Shown here: in pieces, positions 45,000 through 55,100 of the stretch | Layout of the letters: the number at the start of each line of letters is the position of its first letter | Numbering within the stretch: the stretch's first letter is position 1 | Assembly: GCF_002163855.1 (NCBI RefSeq) | Contig: NZ_CP019332.1 | Span: 2,149,145-2,213,144, forward strand | Source of the DNA: Winogradskyella sp. PC-19 | Lineage (GTDB): Bacteria; Bacteroidota; Bacteroidia; Flavobacteriales; Flavobacteriaceae | Direction of reading: 5' to 3' | DNA length: 64,000 bases | The notes under the pieces: generated by a model | What the model saw: the letters and a program-made list of their open reading frames with translations, nothing else | What the model was told of the DNA's origin: nothing | Database searches by the model: none | Made by a program: the position numbers and the translations under genes

Positions 45000-45617
45000 A
45001 TGGCAAAAAGAGCAGCACCAGAGGTTAATGCCGGTTCAATGGCTGACATTGCTTTCTTACTATTGATATTTTTCTTAGTTACAACAACTATTGAAAAAGA
45101 TAAGGGTATCTTAAGAAGTTTACCTCCAATCGATGATTCTCAAACTGAACCACCTATAATCAAGCAGAAAAACTTATTTACAATTCTCGTAAATAGAGAT
45201 GATAGATTATTGGTAGAAGAAGAATTAATGGACATCAAAGACCTTAAACAAGCAGCAATAGATTTCTTGGATAATGGTGGTGGAGTTAATGCGGAAGGAG
45301 CTTCTTGTGATTATTGTAAAGGAAAACGAGATGAGTCATCTTCTGATCATCCTGATAAAGCCATTATTACGCTAAAACACGATCGTGAAACGAGTTACGG
45401 TAGATATATTGAAGTCCAAAACGAATTGGTGGCAGCATATAATGAGCTAAGAGAAAGAGAAGCACAACGTATCTTTAATCGATCTTTTGCGTCTATGTTA
45501 GAAGAGAAAGAAAAGAATCAATTTAATAAAGACGAAAAGCTTAACGATGATATCAAGAGAATAAAGGATATGTTTCCTTTAAAACTCTCGGAAGCAGAAC
45601 CAGATAAAACTAATTAG
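45000..45617 (+). CDS. ExbD/TolR-family protein with CxxC insertion
   Basis: The N-terminus has the ExbD layout: short basic start, membrane helix with the proton-carrying aspartate (GSMADIAFLLLIFFLVTTTIE), then a periplasmic domain. At 205 residues it is longer than usual (about 140). An insertion near residues 95-115 contains a CDYC motif (GASCDYCKGKRDESSS), and the C-terminus is a charged helix (MLEEKEKNQFNKDEKLNDD). The CxxC could form a disulfide or bind metal in the periplasm. Confidence 0.9.
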   Translation: MAKRAAPEVNAGSMADIAFLLLIFFLVTTTIEKDKGILRSLPPIDDSQTEPPIIKQKNLFTILVNRDDRLLVEEELMDIKDLKQAAIDFLDNGGGVNAEGASCDYCKGKRDESSSDHPDKAIITLKHDRETSYGRYIEVQNELVAAYNELREREAQRIFNRSFASMLEEKEKNQFNKDEKLNDDIKRIKDMFPLKLSEAEPDKTN

Positions 45618-45618
45618 T

Positions 45619-46083
45619 ATGTCTAAGTTTAAGAAGAAAAAAGGTGGTGAATTACCGGCGATATCGACGGCATCTTTACCAGACATTGTATTTATGTTAT
45701 TATTCTTTTTTATGGTAGCTACCGTAATGAGAGATAACTCTACAATGGTAGAAAATACTTTACCTGTCGCAGATCAGATAGAGAAGCTTAAAAAAGACAG
45801 AACTATGTTTATCTATGCAGGTAAGCCTAGCGAGCAATACAGTAACTTAGGTACAGAAGGACGTATACAAATTAACGATTCGTTTGTTAGTTTAGACGCT
45901 ATTCAGCCAGCAGTTTTCGAATATATTACCTCTCTTAATGAAGAATTAAAGGATAGAGTTGTAGTGGCTCTAAAAGTTGATGAGAAAACAAATGCAGGTA
46001 TTGTATCAGATATTAAGCAAGAGCTAAGAGAAGCAAATGCACTTAAGATTATGTACATTACTGGTAAGAAAAAAGAAGAATAA
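45619..46083 (+). CDS. ExbD/TolR-family protein, second copy
   Basis: The 154-residue protein has the same layout: basic start, membrane helix with aspartate (STASLPDIVFMLLFFFMVATV) and a periplasmic domain ending in LREANALKIMYITGKK, typical ExbD. It follows the first ExbD after one base. Two different ExbD proteins with one ExbB suggests a mixed dimer in the motor. A strong terminator follows 17 bases after its stop. Confidence 0.9.
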   Translation: MSKFKKKKGGELPAISTASLPDIVFMLLFFFMVATVMRDNSTMVENTLPVADQIEKLKKDRTMFIYAGKPSEQYSNLGTEGRIQINDSFVSLDAIQPAVFEYITSLNEELKDRVVVALKVDEKTNAGIVSDIKQELREANALKIMYITGKKKEE

Positions 46084-46100
46084 AAATATCTTAATTTTAT

Positions 46101-46135
46101 AAAAAGCGTTATGATACTATCATAACGCTTTTTTT
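46101..46135 (+). terminator. Terminator of the ExbB-ExbD cluster
   Basis: Arms 46101-46113 and 46121-46135 (core GCGTTATG/CATAACGC) with a seven-base loop and T7 tail. Confidence 0.85.
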
Positions 46136-46172
46136 ATGCGTTTTACTTATTGAAATTTAATAGCTTTACAGT

Positions 46173-46862
46173 ATGAGATTGTTTTATTTTTTACTCTTTT
46201 TATTTTCTATTCAATTTAGTTTATCACAAGATAGCTTGTCTGTAGAGATAGATGACAGATACCGTGAGGATCAATTTTATGCCTCTATAACTTATAATCT
46301 TTTGTCAGACAATCCAAGCAATATATCCTCAACAGATTTTTCTACAGGTTTTCATTTTGGATTTATAAGAGATATGCCAATAAATAAAAAACGAAATTGG
46401 TCAGTCGGATTAGGTTTTGGTATCTCTTCGAATTCTTATAATCAAGATTTATACATAACAGAGGATTCTAATGGCGTAGCTTTTACAGACTCAGACATTA
46501 ACTTTGGTAATGTTAGTAAAAACAAATTCTCGACCTATCTCATTGATGTACCTTTTGAATTACGGTGGCGTACTTCTAATGCAACAGATTACAAGTTTTG
46601 GCGTATTTACCCAGGATTCAAATTCAGCTATTTAGTGTTTAGTTCTTCACGACTAGAAAGTGAATTACAAGACATAAAACTGTCTAACATTGATGCCTTT
46701 AATAGACTTCAATATGGATTAACACTAAGTGCTGGTTATGGTACATGGAATTTTCAAATATATTACGGTCTTAATCCTATATTTGATGATGCATCATTAT
46801 TAAATGGTCAGTCTATAGACTCAAAAGCGGTAAGAATTGGAATAATGTTCTATATATTATAA
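46173..46862 (+). CDS. PorT-like outer-membrane beta-barrel protein
   Basis: A signal peptide (FYFLLFLFSIQFSLSQ) is followed by about 210 residues of barrel strands (FSTGFHFGFIRDM, WSVGLGFGISSNSYNQ, DVPFELRWRTSN, FNFQIYYGLNPIF-like strand, VRIGIMFYIL). The central PFELRWR segment and length fit PorT-type proteins, some of which serve the type IX secretion system. In Bacteroidota such a gene often follows the exbB-exbD cluster. I cannot tell whether this copy is the T9SS PorT itself. Confidence 0.65.
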   Translation: MRLFYFLLFLFSIQFSLSQDSLSVEIDDRYREDQFYASITYNLLSDNPSNISSTDFSTGFHFGFIRDMPINKKRNWSVGLGFGISSNSYNQDLYITEDSNGVAFTDSDINFGNVSKNKFSTYLIDVPFELRWRTSNATDYKFWRIYPGFKFSYLVFSSSRLESELQDIKLSNIDAFNRLQYGLTLSAGYGTWNFQIYYGLNPIFDDASLLNGQSIDSKAVRIGIMFYIL

Positions 46863-47462
46863 CCAAAGCCTAAACAGAAGAAACTGGGGTAATATACCAA
46901 CCAAAGATCCAATAATTAGTTCAAGATAAGTGTGTGCTTTTAGATGAAGGCGAGACGTAGCGATTGCTCCTAATAACACCATCATTAGAGCAATAGTTCC
47001 ATTTATATTAATATGAAAATGTATACTTAAAGCTAGAGCAAACATAAAAAAACCAGAAGCAGCTAACATATGAATACTAGCTTTTATTTTAAAGATTGCC
47101 AAAACAAAGCAAATAAGAGTTGATACTAAAACGCCTATGAAGAAGTAATTTAGTTCTTCAATTTCATTTGATGGAAAGACTCTTGAAATTACTAGACTTA
47201 TTATTAAGGCATTAATTAAAAGGGGTAGTTTTCTTTCGTTGGTAGTTTTTAGGTAAATACTTTCTACTTTTTTGAGAGTTCTCAGTAAATAATAAACTAG
47301 GATTGGAAGTATTACAGTCAGCAAAACCGTAGAAAACACCTTAGCATCTCTTACAGGTTCAGGTATAAAACGTGGTGTTTTAGAAAAGTAAAAGATGACA
47401 CCTAATAATGGCATTATTAGTGGATGTAAGACGTACGATATACTTTTTAAAATGAAATTCAT
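46857..47462 (-). CDS. PAP2-like integral membrane protein
   Basis: The 201-residue hydrophobic protein has about six membrane segments. Three short motifs resemble the PAP2 phosphatase signature in order: KTTNERKLP (for KxxxxxxRP), KASIHMLAASGF (for PSGH), and SRLHLKAHTYLE (for SRxxxxxHxxxD, with E for D). All are imperfect, so it may be a diverged lipid phosphatase or an inactive relative. It overlaps the PorT-like gene tail by six bases, convergently. Confidence 0.6.
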   Translation of the reverse strand: MNFILKSISYVLHPLIMPLLGVIFYFSKTPRFIPEPVRDAKVFSTVLLTVILPILVYYLLRTLKKVESIYLKTTNERKLPLLINALIISLVISRVFPSNEIEELNYFFIGVLVSTLICFVLAIFKIKASIHMLAASGFFMFALALSIHFHININGTIALMMVLLGAIATSRLHLKAHTYLELIIGSLVGILPQFLLFRLWL

Positions 47463-47568
47463 ATACTATCAAACAAAAGTAATTTATTTAAATTCAAAAT
47501 AATAGGTTTTTATACTATTGATAGTAATCACAATTTATTAATTTTCAATTTCAGAAATTTAACTCAGA

Positions 47569-49464
47569 ATGAATTCAAAATATTTACTTTCTACTCTTGT
47601 TTTTATATTTATAATCAATCTTTCTTTTTCACAAGACGACAATTATAGGATTGTATTTCCTAAAACAGAAGCAGAACGCAATAAGGCCTGTAATAATTGT
47701 TTTAAAGTTTTTAGTCAAAAACCAAAAGAGGTAAAGTTTTCTATAATAAACGAAAATGGCAGCTTATATTTTGAAACTAATGACAAAAAATGGTTTAATC
47801 AAATTTTTAAAAACTCCACTGATGGTCTAGCACTAGATGTAGTTGCAAAAGATATTTATAGTTGTGATATTACCTCAATCGAAAACAGTCAGATAAACGG
47901 AATATTAATTAAACCAGTATATGCGCAACGTCTAAAAAGTGGATTGCTAGCTAACGGTAATAATCGATTTAGAGTACTGGTTGGTAAAATCCCTTCTGAG
48001 CTTAAAGGAATGGAGTTAGAGTATAATATTCTCTTCTTAGGAAATAAAACCTTATGTAGATACCAGGTCATATATAATCTAAAGGCCTATAAATGGGATT
48101 TACTAGACATGGGTATGTATCTAGATTCTGTAAGTTTCAAAAATCAGAAATTGGTTAGTAATGGAGAAGATAACGTCAAAATTAGATACAAAACTTTAAA
48201 GTTTAAAATACCTTTTGAAAAGAATAAAGCGGTGTATTCGCCAGAAGATATAAAGCCAGTTTATGACTCTCTTAATCTTACGGACTTTAATATAAAAACT
48301 ATAAATATAAAGGCTTATGCATCCGTTGAAGGAAGCCTGGAAAGAAATATCGAATTGCAAGAAGGACGCGCAAATAGTATCGCAAAAGCTATACAAACGT
48401 ACCAGAAACCAACAATTAAAACTACTATTTCTTCTTCAGAAAATTGGGTAGAATTTTTAAATGACATTGAAGACACTAAATACGAAAACTTAAAAACATT
48501 AAGTAAAACTCAAATCAAAAAGAAATTGATTGGAGCATTTTCTAGCGAAATGGAAGTATACTTAAAAAATCATCGAAAAGCCTTAATAACATTAGAACTT
48601 GAGAAAAAAGATAAATACAAAACTATGCCAGCTAATCAGTTGGTATCTTTATTTAATAAATCTATAAAAGAAAACCAATTAGATGAAGCCAATTCAATTC
48701 AGAATTCTCTTTTTGAAAAGATGAAGAATAGTGAGGTATCTCCTGATTTATTACAACAGCTTGAAGTGCCAATGCAACTTAATTTAATCAATTTTTTAAA
48801 TAAAAATAGCGCTATTAAATACCAGTTAAACGAAAGGCAAATTGTAATAGTGAGAAATGAGCTTGAAGCATTAAAAAACTTAGACCCTAAAAATCCAAAA
48901 ATTAGATATAATCTAACAGCGATAAAATTTAAGATATGGAGATATAATATTGAAAAAATTAATCCAGCGTTATTTAAAGACGAAATTTATAACCTTGAAA
49001 AATATAATATTTCAAAATCGTTAATTAACAGAATGCTAATCAATTATCATATCATCCAGAGTGAAAATTTTAATCGACAAAGAGATTACGCGAACAAGGA
49101 TAAATCTGTAAATTATATAAAATTATTGTACGAAAAAGTACCGTTAACAGATTTTGATTATTTCAGTTTAGCTCAGTTTTTATCCTATTATGCAAACGTC
49201 GAAGCAGCAGCAGATTTACTATCCGATAAAGCTAGACAAATAGAGGTTGACGAGGATTTATTATTTTATTACTTAAACCTTACTCTAATTAATAAAGAGC
49301 TTACTAAAACAGACGAATATCGAACAATAATGCTTAATGCCGTTAACCTTAATAAAGAGCGTTATTGTCAATTATTTGCTGCTGCGGAGAATGACGGTGT
49401 GACATTTCAGCTTCTAAAGGATGATTACTTAAGAGCTAATTATTGCGAGAATTGTAATAACTAA
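47569..49464 (+). CDS. Secreted protein with OmpA-like domain
   Basis: The 631-residue protein has a signal peptide (LLSTLVFIFIINLSFSQ). An N-terminal half of unknown fold contains paired cysteines (KACNNCFKVF), and around residues 210-270 there is an OmpA-like peptidoglycan-binding pattern (FKIPFEKNKAVYSPEDI then AYASVEGSLERNIELQEGRA). The C-terminal 300 residues are helical, perhaps repeat-like, and end in YCENCNN with another CxxC. I know no name for the whole. It could anchor the outer membrane to the cell wall. Convergent with rpoN, overlapping by four bases. Confidence 0.6.
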   Translation: MNSKYLLSTLVFIFIINLSFSQDDNYRIVFPKTEAERNKACNNCFKVFSQKPKEVKFSIINENGSLYFETNDKKWFNQIFKNSTDGLALDVVAKDIYSCDITSIENSQINGILIKPVYAQRLKSGLLANGNNRFRVLVGKIPSELKGMELEYNILFLGNKTLCRYQVIYNLKAYKWDLLDMGMYLDSVSFKNQKLVSNGEDNVKIRYKTLKFKIPFEKNKAVYSPEDIKPVYDSLNLTDFNIKTINIKAYASVEGSLERNIELQEGRANSIAKAIQTYQKPTIKTTISSSENWVEFLNDIEDTKYENLKTLSKTQIKKKLIGAFSSEMEVYLKNHRKALITLELEKKDKYKTMPANQLVSLFNKSIKENQLDEANSIQNSLFEKMKNSEVSPDLLQQLEVPMQLNLINFLNKNSAIKYQLNERQIVIVRNELEALKNLDPKNPKIRYNLTAIKFKIWRYNIEKINPALFKDEIYNLEKYNISKSLINRMLINYHIIQSENFNRQRDYANKDKSVNYIKLLYEKVPLTDFDYFSLAQFLSYYANVEAAADLLSDKARQIEVDEDLLFYYLNLTLINKELTKTDEYRTIMLNAVNLNKERYCQLFAAAENDGVTFQLLKDDYLRANYCENCNN

Positions 49465-50924
49465 ATCTTTTTTCGTAATCGTGCCACAGGTATATCTAAT
49501 TGCTCACGATATTTTGCAACAGTTCTTCGCGCGATAGGGTAACCTTTCTCTTTTAAAATACCTGCTAATTTATCATCAGTTAAAGGTTTTTTCTTGTCCT
49601 CTTCTTCTACTACAGTCTCGAGAATTTTTTTAATTTCTCTAGTCGAAACTTCTTCACCTTGGTCATTAGTCATGGACTCAGAGAAAAATTCTTTAATTAA
49701 TTTTGTGCCATAAGGTGTATCGACATATTTACTATTTGCAACACGTGATACTGTAGATACATCCATTTCTATTTCATCAGCGATATCTTTAAGTATCATT
49801 GGCTTAAGATTACGCTCGTCACCAGTTAGGAAGTATTCCTTCTGATAATGCATGATAGAACTCATCGTCACAAAAAGTGTTTGTTGACGTTGTCTTACAG
49901 CTTCAATAAACCATTTTGCAGCATCTAATTTTTGCTTGATAAACATTACTGCATCCTTTTGAGATTTTGTTTTCTCTTTAGATTCTTTGTAACCTTTAAG
50001 CATGTTGTTATAGGTTCTAGAGACATGTAGCTCAGGAGCATTTCTTCCGTTTAAAGTTAACTCTAATTCACCATCGATAATTTTAATAGCAAAATCAGGG
50101 ACCACATGTTCAACCATTCGGTTACTACCTGCGTAGGAACCACCAGGCTTTGGATTAAGATGCTCTATTTCTTCGATTGCATTTTTAAGTTGCTCTTCGG
50201 TAATACTAAATTTCTGAAGTAATTTTTTATAGTGTTTTTTTGTAAACTGCTCAAAAGCTTTATCAATAATCTTAGTGGCTAGGGCAACATTAGGATGCTG
50301 TTCTTTTCTGTTAAGCTGAATACTTAAACATTCTTGAAGGTTACGTGCACCAACGCCAGCTGGATCTAATTGATGAACAATACCTAAGACCTTTTCAACC
50401 TCAGACTCTTCAGTATATACATTTTGTGTAAATGCCAAGTCATCTGTAATATCAGATAATGACCTACGGATATAGCCACTTTCATCAACACTACCTACCA
50501 AAAACTGAGCAATTTCATACTCTTGGTCACTTAGCCTAAATGTATTTAGTTGGCTTATTAAATGTTGGGTAAATGAAGTTCCTGCAGCATATGGCACAGA
50601 TTTTTCATCGTCATCTGCACTGTAATTATTGGCATGTGTTCTATAATCAGGGATTTCATCATCACTTAAGTACTCATCGACATTGATATCTCCTGCATCT
50701 ATGGTGTCGTTATCGTTATAATCATCCTGCGAGTTGTCAAATTCGTCAAACTCATTCTCCTTTGCATCGCTTTCTTTTCCAGTATCCAATGCAGGGTTTT
50801 CTTCCAACTCTTGCTTCAAACGTTGTTCAAAAGCTTGTGTTGGCAGTTGAATCAACTTCATGAGTTGAATTTGCTGGGGCGATAGCTTTTGAGATAACTT
50901 AAATTGTAAGTACTGTTTTAACAT
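49461..50924 (-). CDS. rpoN: RNA polymerase sigma-54 factor
   Basis: The 487-residue factor has region I (LKQYLQFKLSQKLSPQQIQLMKLIQLP), an acidic region II, the core-binding domain (LNTFRLSDQEYEIAQFLVGSVDESGYI), the helix-turn-helix region (MDVSTVSRVANSKYVDTPYG) and the RpoN box ARRTVAKYRE near the C-terminus. It directs transcription from -24/-12 promoters with AAA+ activators, none of which is encoded in this window. The start is the ATG at 50924; the codon before it is TTG. Confidence 0.95.
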   Translation of the reverse strand: MLKQYLQFKLSQKLSPQQIQLMKLIQLPTQAFEQRLKQELEENPALDTGKESDAKENEFDEFDNSQDDYNDNDTIDAGDINVDEYLSDDEIPDYRTHANNYSADDDEKSVPYAAGTSFTQHLISQLNTFRLSDQEYEIAQFLVGSVDESGYIRRSLSDITDDLAFTQNVYTEESEVEKVLGIVHQLDPAGVGARNLQECLSIQLNRKEQHPNVALATKIIDKAFEQFTKKHYKKLLQKFSITEEQLKNAIEEIEHLNPKPGGSYAGSNRMVEHVVPDFAIKIIDGELELTLNGRNAPELHVSRTYNNMLKGYKESKEKTKSQKDAVMFIKQKLDAAKWFIEAVRQRQQTLFVTMSSIMHYQKEYFLTGDERNLKPMILKDIADEIEMDVSTVSRVANSKYVDTPYGTKLIKEFFSESMTNDQGEEVSTREIKKILETVVEEEDKKKPLTDDKLAGILKEKGYPIARRTVAKYREQLDIPVARLRKKI

Positions 50925-51056
50925 CAATTGGTTGATTTAGTTAAAAATATAAAAACAATCTAAAACTATACCGTTATTAGATTGTTTTATAAAAAATTTA
51001 AAACTTTTTTTGAAATGGTTTCTCAAACGCCTGAAATAAAGCAGTTTAGGTAAGTA

Positions 51057-52490
51057 CTAAAATTCAGCATTTTGTGGCGTACGAGGATAAGGAATCACGT
51101 CTCTAATATTACTTATACCAGTAGCAAACATTACAAGTCGCTCAAAACCAAGTCCAAAACCTGAGTGTACAGCAGTACCATATTTACGTAAATCTAAATA
51201 CCACCACAATTCTTCCTCAGGGATATCTAGCGCAGCCATTTTTTCTTTTAAAACTTCTAAACGTTCTTCACGTTGCGAACCACCAACTATTTCTCCAATA
51301 CCTGGAAACAAAACATCCATAGCTCTTACGGTTTTTTCATCTTCGTTTAGACGCATATAAAAGGCTTTTATATTTGCTGGATAATCAAATAAGATTACAG
51401 GACACTTAAAGTGTTTCTCTACTAGGAAACGTTCGTGTTCAGATTGTAAGTCTGCGCCCCATTCGCTTATAAGATATTTAAACTTCTTCTTTTTGTTTGG
51501 CTTACTGTTTCTAAGTATATCAATAGCTTCGGTATAGCTTACGCGCTTAAAGTTATTGTCAGTAACAAACTTTAATTTTTCTATCAATCGCATTTCGCTT
51601 CGTTCAGCTTGTGGTTTCGTTTTTTCTTCGTTGAATAAACGTTCGTCTAAAAACTGTAAATCTTCTGTATTATGTTCAAGTACATATTCAAGCACAGATT
51701 TCATGAAATCTTCTGCCAAATCCATATTACCTGCCAAATCCATAAAAGCAACTTCTGGTTCAACCATCCAAAATTCTGCAAGGTGACGAGAAGTATTTGA
51801 GTTTTCTGCCCTAAAAGTTGGTCCAAAAGTATACACTTTACCTAAGGACATTGCATATGTTTCTGCTTCTAATTGTCCTGAAACAGTAAGATTAGTTTCT
51901 TTACCGAAGAAATCTTGAGTATAATCTACTTGACCTTCTTCAGTAAGTGGTGGATTTTTAGGATCTAAACTGCTTATGCGAAACATTTCGCCAGCACCTT
52001 CAGCATCACTACCTGTAATGATGGGTGTATGCATATTATAAAATCCATTTTCTGTAAAATACTTATGAATAGCAAACGAGAGAGATGATTTGACTCTCAT
52101 AATTGCACTAAAAGTATTTGTTCTTGTTCTTAAATGGGCATTTTCTCTCAAAAATTCAAAAGAATGCTTTTTTGGTTGAATTGGATATGTCTCTGCATCG
52201 GAATCACCTAAAATTTTGATAGAAGCGACAACTATTTCTACCTTTTGACCTTTACCTTGGCTTTCTACTAATTCACCGGAGATATGCAAAGCTGCACCAG
52301 TTGTAATTCTCTTTAAAAGCGCTTCATCAAAATTTTCAAAATCAACAACACACTGAATATTATTTATTGTCGAACCGTCATTAAGTGCTATAAATCTATT
52401 GGCTCTAAACGTACGAACCCAACCTTTTACACTGACTTTTTGTAGCGTAATATCTTGTGATAATAATTCTGATACAGTTTTGGTATTCAT
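51057..52490 (-). CDS. asnS: Asparaginyl-tRNA synthetase
   Basis: This class II enzyme of 477 residues charges tRNA-Asn. It has an N-terminal OB fold (VSVKGWVRTFRANRFIALNDGS), motif 2 (FGPTFRAENSNTSRHLAEFWMVEPE) and motif 3 (GFGLGFERLVMFATG). The length and the AENSNTSRHL segment mark it as AsnRS, not AspRS. Encoded between rpoN and the MMPL-type exporter on the same strand, with gaps of 132 and 27 bases. Confidence 0.97.
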   Translation of the reverse strand: MNTKTVSELLSQDITLQKVSVKGWVRTFRANRFIALNDGSTINNIQCVVDFENFDEALLKRITTGAALHISGELVESQGKGQKVEIVVASIKILGDSDAETYPIQPKKHSFEFLRENAHLRTRTNTFSAIMRVKSSLSFAIHKYFTENGFYNMHTPIITGSDAEGAGEMFRISSLDPKNPPLTEEGQVDYTQDFFGKETNLTVSGQLEAETYAMSLGKVYTFGPTFRAENSNTSRHLAEFWMVEPEVAFMDLAGNMDLAEDFMKSVLEYVLEHNTEDLQFLDERLFNEEKTKPQAERSEMRLIEKLKFVTDNNFKRVSYTEAIDILRNSKPNKKKKFKYLISEWGADLQSEHERFLVEKHFKCPVILFDYPANIKAFYMRLNEDEKTVRAMDVLFPGIGEIVGGSQREERLEVLKEKMAALDIPEEELWWYLDLRKYGTAVHSGFGLGFERLVMFATGISNIRDVIPYPRTPQNAEF

Positions 52491-52517
52491 TTTTTATATT
52501 TTTTAAAAAATCGTAAT

Positions 52518-54920
52518 CTAATTTTTGTCATCGACATCATCATCATCTTTCGGGATAATGTTAATCGATGGTTCTTTTAATACTTCTTTATTAGCGATGC
52601 TACGTTCTAATGATAATAATAGCGATGGCAATAATAATAAATTTGAAAGCATTGCAAAAAGTAATGTTGCAGAAACTAGTCCACCTAAAGCTACTGTGCC
52701 TCCAAAGCTCGAAATCATAAATACTGAAAACCCAAAGAATAATACTATAGAAGTGTAGAACATACTTACACCTGTTTCTCTTAAAGCAGCATATACAGAT
52801 TTGCGTATCTTCCAGTGGTTGGCCTGTAATTCTTGACGATATTTTGCTAAAAAGTGAATAGTGTCATCAACCGAAATACCAAATGCAATACTAAACACTA
52901 ATATCGTTGAAGGTTTTATAGGAACACCTAAATAGCCCATCATTCCTGCAGTAATAAGTAATGGTAATAGATTAGGAACTAATGATACCACAATCATTCT
53001 GATGGACCTAAACATATAAGCCATAAAAATAGAAATCAAAATGATAGCTAATGTCAGTGAAATCACAAGATTTCGAACTAAATATTTTGTTCCTTTTTGA
53101 AATACTAATGCCTTACCAGTCATGGTAACTTCATAGCGCTCTTTCGGAAAAACTTTATTTATTTTATTCTGAAGGTCTTCTTCAATACGTTCCATTTTAT
53201 CAGTGCCAATATCCTTCATAAACGTCGTTATACGCGCATATTGACCTGTGCTATCAACAAAATTTTTCAATAAGTCTACATCTGAGGAAGATTTTTTGAC
53301 ATAAGAACTTATGAATAAGTTTTCTTGACTGGTTGGTAATTGATAATATTTTGGATTGCCATTAGTGTAAGCCTGTTTTGCATATTTCACCAAACTAACA
53401 ACTGATATCGGTCTTGATAGTTCTGGGATTTCTTCAATAAGCTCTTCGAGCTCATTCATTCTTTTAATTGTAGAAAGTTTCATGACACCTTTTTTACGTT
53501 TGGTATCAATCATAATTTCTAACGGCATGATGCCATCAAACTCAGATTCAAAAAATCTAATATCTTGGAAAAACTCAGTCTTTTTTGGCATATCCTCTAT
53601 AAGACTTCCAGATATTACAATTTTATTTATTCCTAGTAGGCTAACAATTAATAAGATTAATGCGGTAACGTAAATAGTAATTTTACGATGTTTAACCATG
53701 CGCTCCATCCAATCTACAAATCCATTAATCCAACGTTTATTTAGATGTTCTAAGTGTCGAGGTTTTGGATAAGGTAAAAATGTATAGAGTATAGGAATTA
53801 TAAGTAGACATAGTATAAAAATAGAAAGTATACTTAATGAGGCAACAATACCAAATTCTTTTAGTAACTGACTTTCTGTAAAAATAAATGTTGCAAAACC
53901 TGATGCTGTTGTGACATTTGTCATTAGCGTAGCATTACCAACTTTTGTAATAACACGCTGTAGAGACTTTATTTTATTGCCATGAAGTCTAACCTCGTGT
54001 TGGTATTTATTAATTAAGAAAATACAGTTAGGTATACCAATAACAATTATTAATGGCGGAATTAAAGCTGTAAGAACTGTTATCTCATATTTAAGTAAAC
54101 CTAAGATTCCAAATGTCCACATCACACCAATACAAACAACAATCAATGAGATAAAAGTTGCTCTAAAAGACCTAAAAAAGAGAAAGAAAATTAATGACGT
54201 TACAAATAAAGCGGCGCCGATAAAAAGACTAATCTCATCTACTATATTTTGAGAGTTTAGTGTGCGTATGTAAGGCATTCCTGAAACACGAACATCTAGT
54301 TTCGTTGCAGTTTCAAACTCAGCAATTTTATTTTTTAGCGTATTGATAACAAACTCTTTTCTTGCTGGGGTATTTACAATTTCTTTTTTCAAATAAACTG
54401 CTGTACGAATAGTTTTTGTATCCTTATTAAAAAGAAAGTTATCATAAAAAGGATATTTTTTAAAAAGCTCCTCTTGTAATTTATCTATCTGCGCAATTGA
54501 TGAGATTGAATCTTTGATAAAAGGTTCTAAATCAAACTTTTCTTCCTTTGTGTTTTTTACTAATTTTTGTAAATCTTTAATTGATAAAACTGTTTCAACT
54601 TCGTTTTTGTAAGATTTGAAATCTTCAGAAAGTTGGTTCCAGGCATTTAGTTTTTCGATAGAAAACAAAGTAGAATCTTTTACGCCTAAAACGATGAGAT
54701 TTCCTTCTTCTCCAAAAACTTTAAGAAAATCATTGTAAGTTAGATTGACTTCGTGTTCGTCTGGCAAGAGATTTGCTTCTGTATAAGTGAAACGCATATG
54801 TTTCCACTGCATACTAAAAAAAATAGTATACAAAATCACAGTAATGAGAATTGCAATTTTGTTGCGCAAAATTAATCGTGCAACTGTTTCCCAAAATCCT
54901 GTTGTCAAAAGTTTAAACAT
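52518..54920 (-). CDS. RND/MMPL-family exporter
   Basis: The 800-residue protein has 12 membrane helices in two blocks of six, each after a periplasmic loop: SLFIGAALFVTSLIFFLFF onward and LAIILISIFMAYMF onward, with the sterol-sensing-like SISFAFGISVDDT pattern (IAFGISVDDTIHFLAKYR). It belongs to the smaller RND group (HAE3/MMPL), which moves lipids or hydrophobic compounds. No adaptor or TolC gene lies nearby. I chose the ATG at 54920 (MFKLLTTGFWE); a start at 54941 would lie inside the -7 box at 54939-54946. Confidence 0.85.
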   Translation of the reverse strand: MFKLLTTGFWETVARLILRNKIAILITVILYTIFFSMQWKHMRFTYTEANLLPDEHEVNLTYNDFLKVFGEEGNLIVLGVKDSTLFSIEKLNAWNQLSEDFKSYKNEVETVLSIKDLQKLVKNTKEEKFDLEPFIKDSISSIAQIDKLQEELFKKYPFYDNFLFNKDTKTIRTAVYLKKEIVNTPARKEFVINTLKNKIAEFETATKLDVRVSGMPYIRTLNSQNIVDEISLFIGAALFVTSLIFFLFFRSFRATFISLIVVCIGVMWTFGILGLLKYEITVLTALIPPLIIVIGIPNCIFLINKYQHEVRLHGNKIKSLQRVITKVGNATLMTNVTTASGFATFIFTESQLLKEFGIVASLSILSIFILCLLIIPILYTFLPYPKPRHLEHLNKRWINGFVDWMERMVKHRKITIYVTALILLIVSLLGINKIVISGSLIEDMPKKTEFFQDIRFFESEFDGIMPLEIMIDTKRKKGVMKLSTIKRMNELEELIEEIPELSRPISVVSLVKYAKQAYTNGNPKYYQLPTSQENLFISSYVKKSSSDVDLLKNFVDSTGQYARITTFMKDIGTDKMERIEEDLQNKINKVFPKERYEVTMTGKALVFQKGTKYLVRNLVISLTLAIILISIFMAYMFRSIRMIVVSLVPNLLPLLITAGMMGYLGVPIKPSTILVFSIAFGISVDDTIHFLAKYRQELQANHWKIRKSVYAALRETGVSMFYTSIVLFFGFSVFMISSFGGTVALGGLVSATLLFAMLSNLLLLPSLLLSLERSIANKEVLKEPSINIIPKDDDDVDDKN

Positions 54921-55100
54921 GAATAAGCAAATGAGCCGCAAAGGTAGAAAAAACGTAGATAATCTCTGTTAAAATTGAGGTTTATTAATAGTTTTGATTG
55001 AGATTGATTTTTATGTTTTGACTTCGGATTAAGATGTGGGATGCCTCATTTATTTTAACAGAGCCTTAGTGTCAAATTTTCCGAGTGATTATTAAATTTA

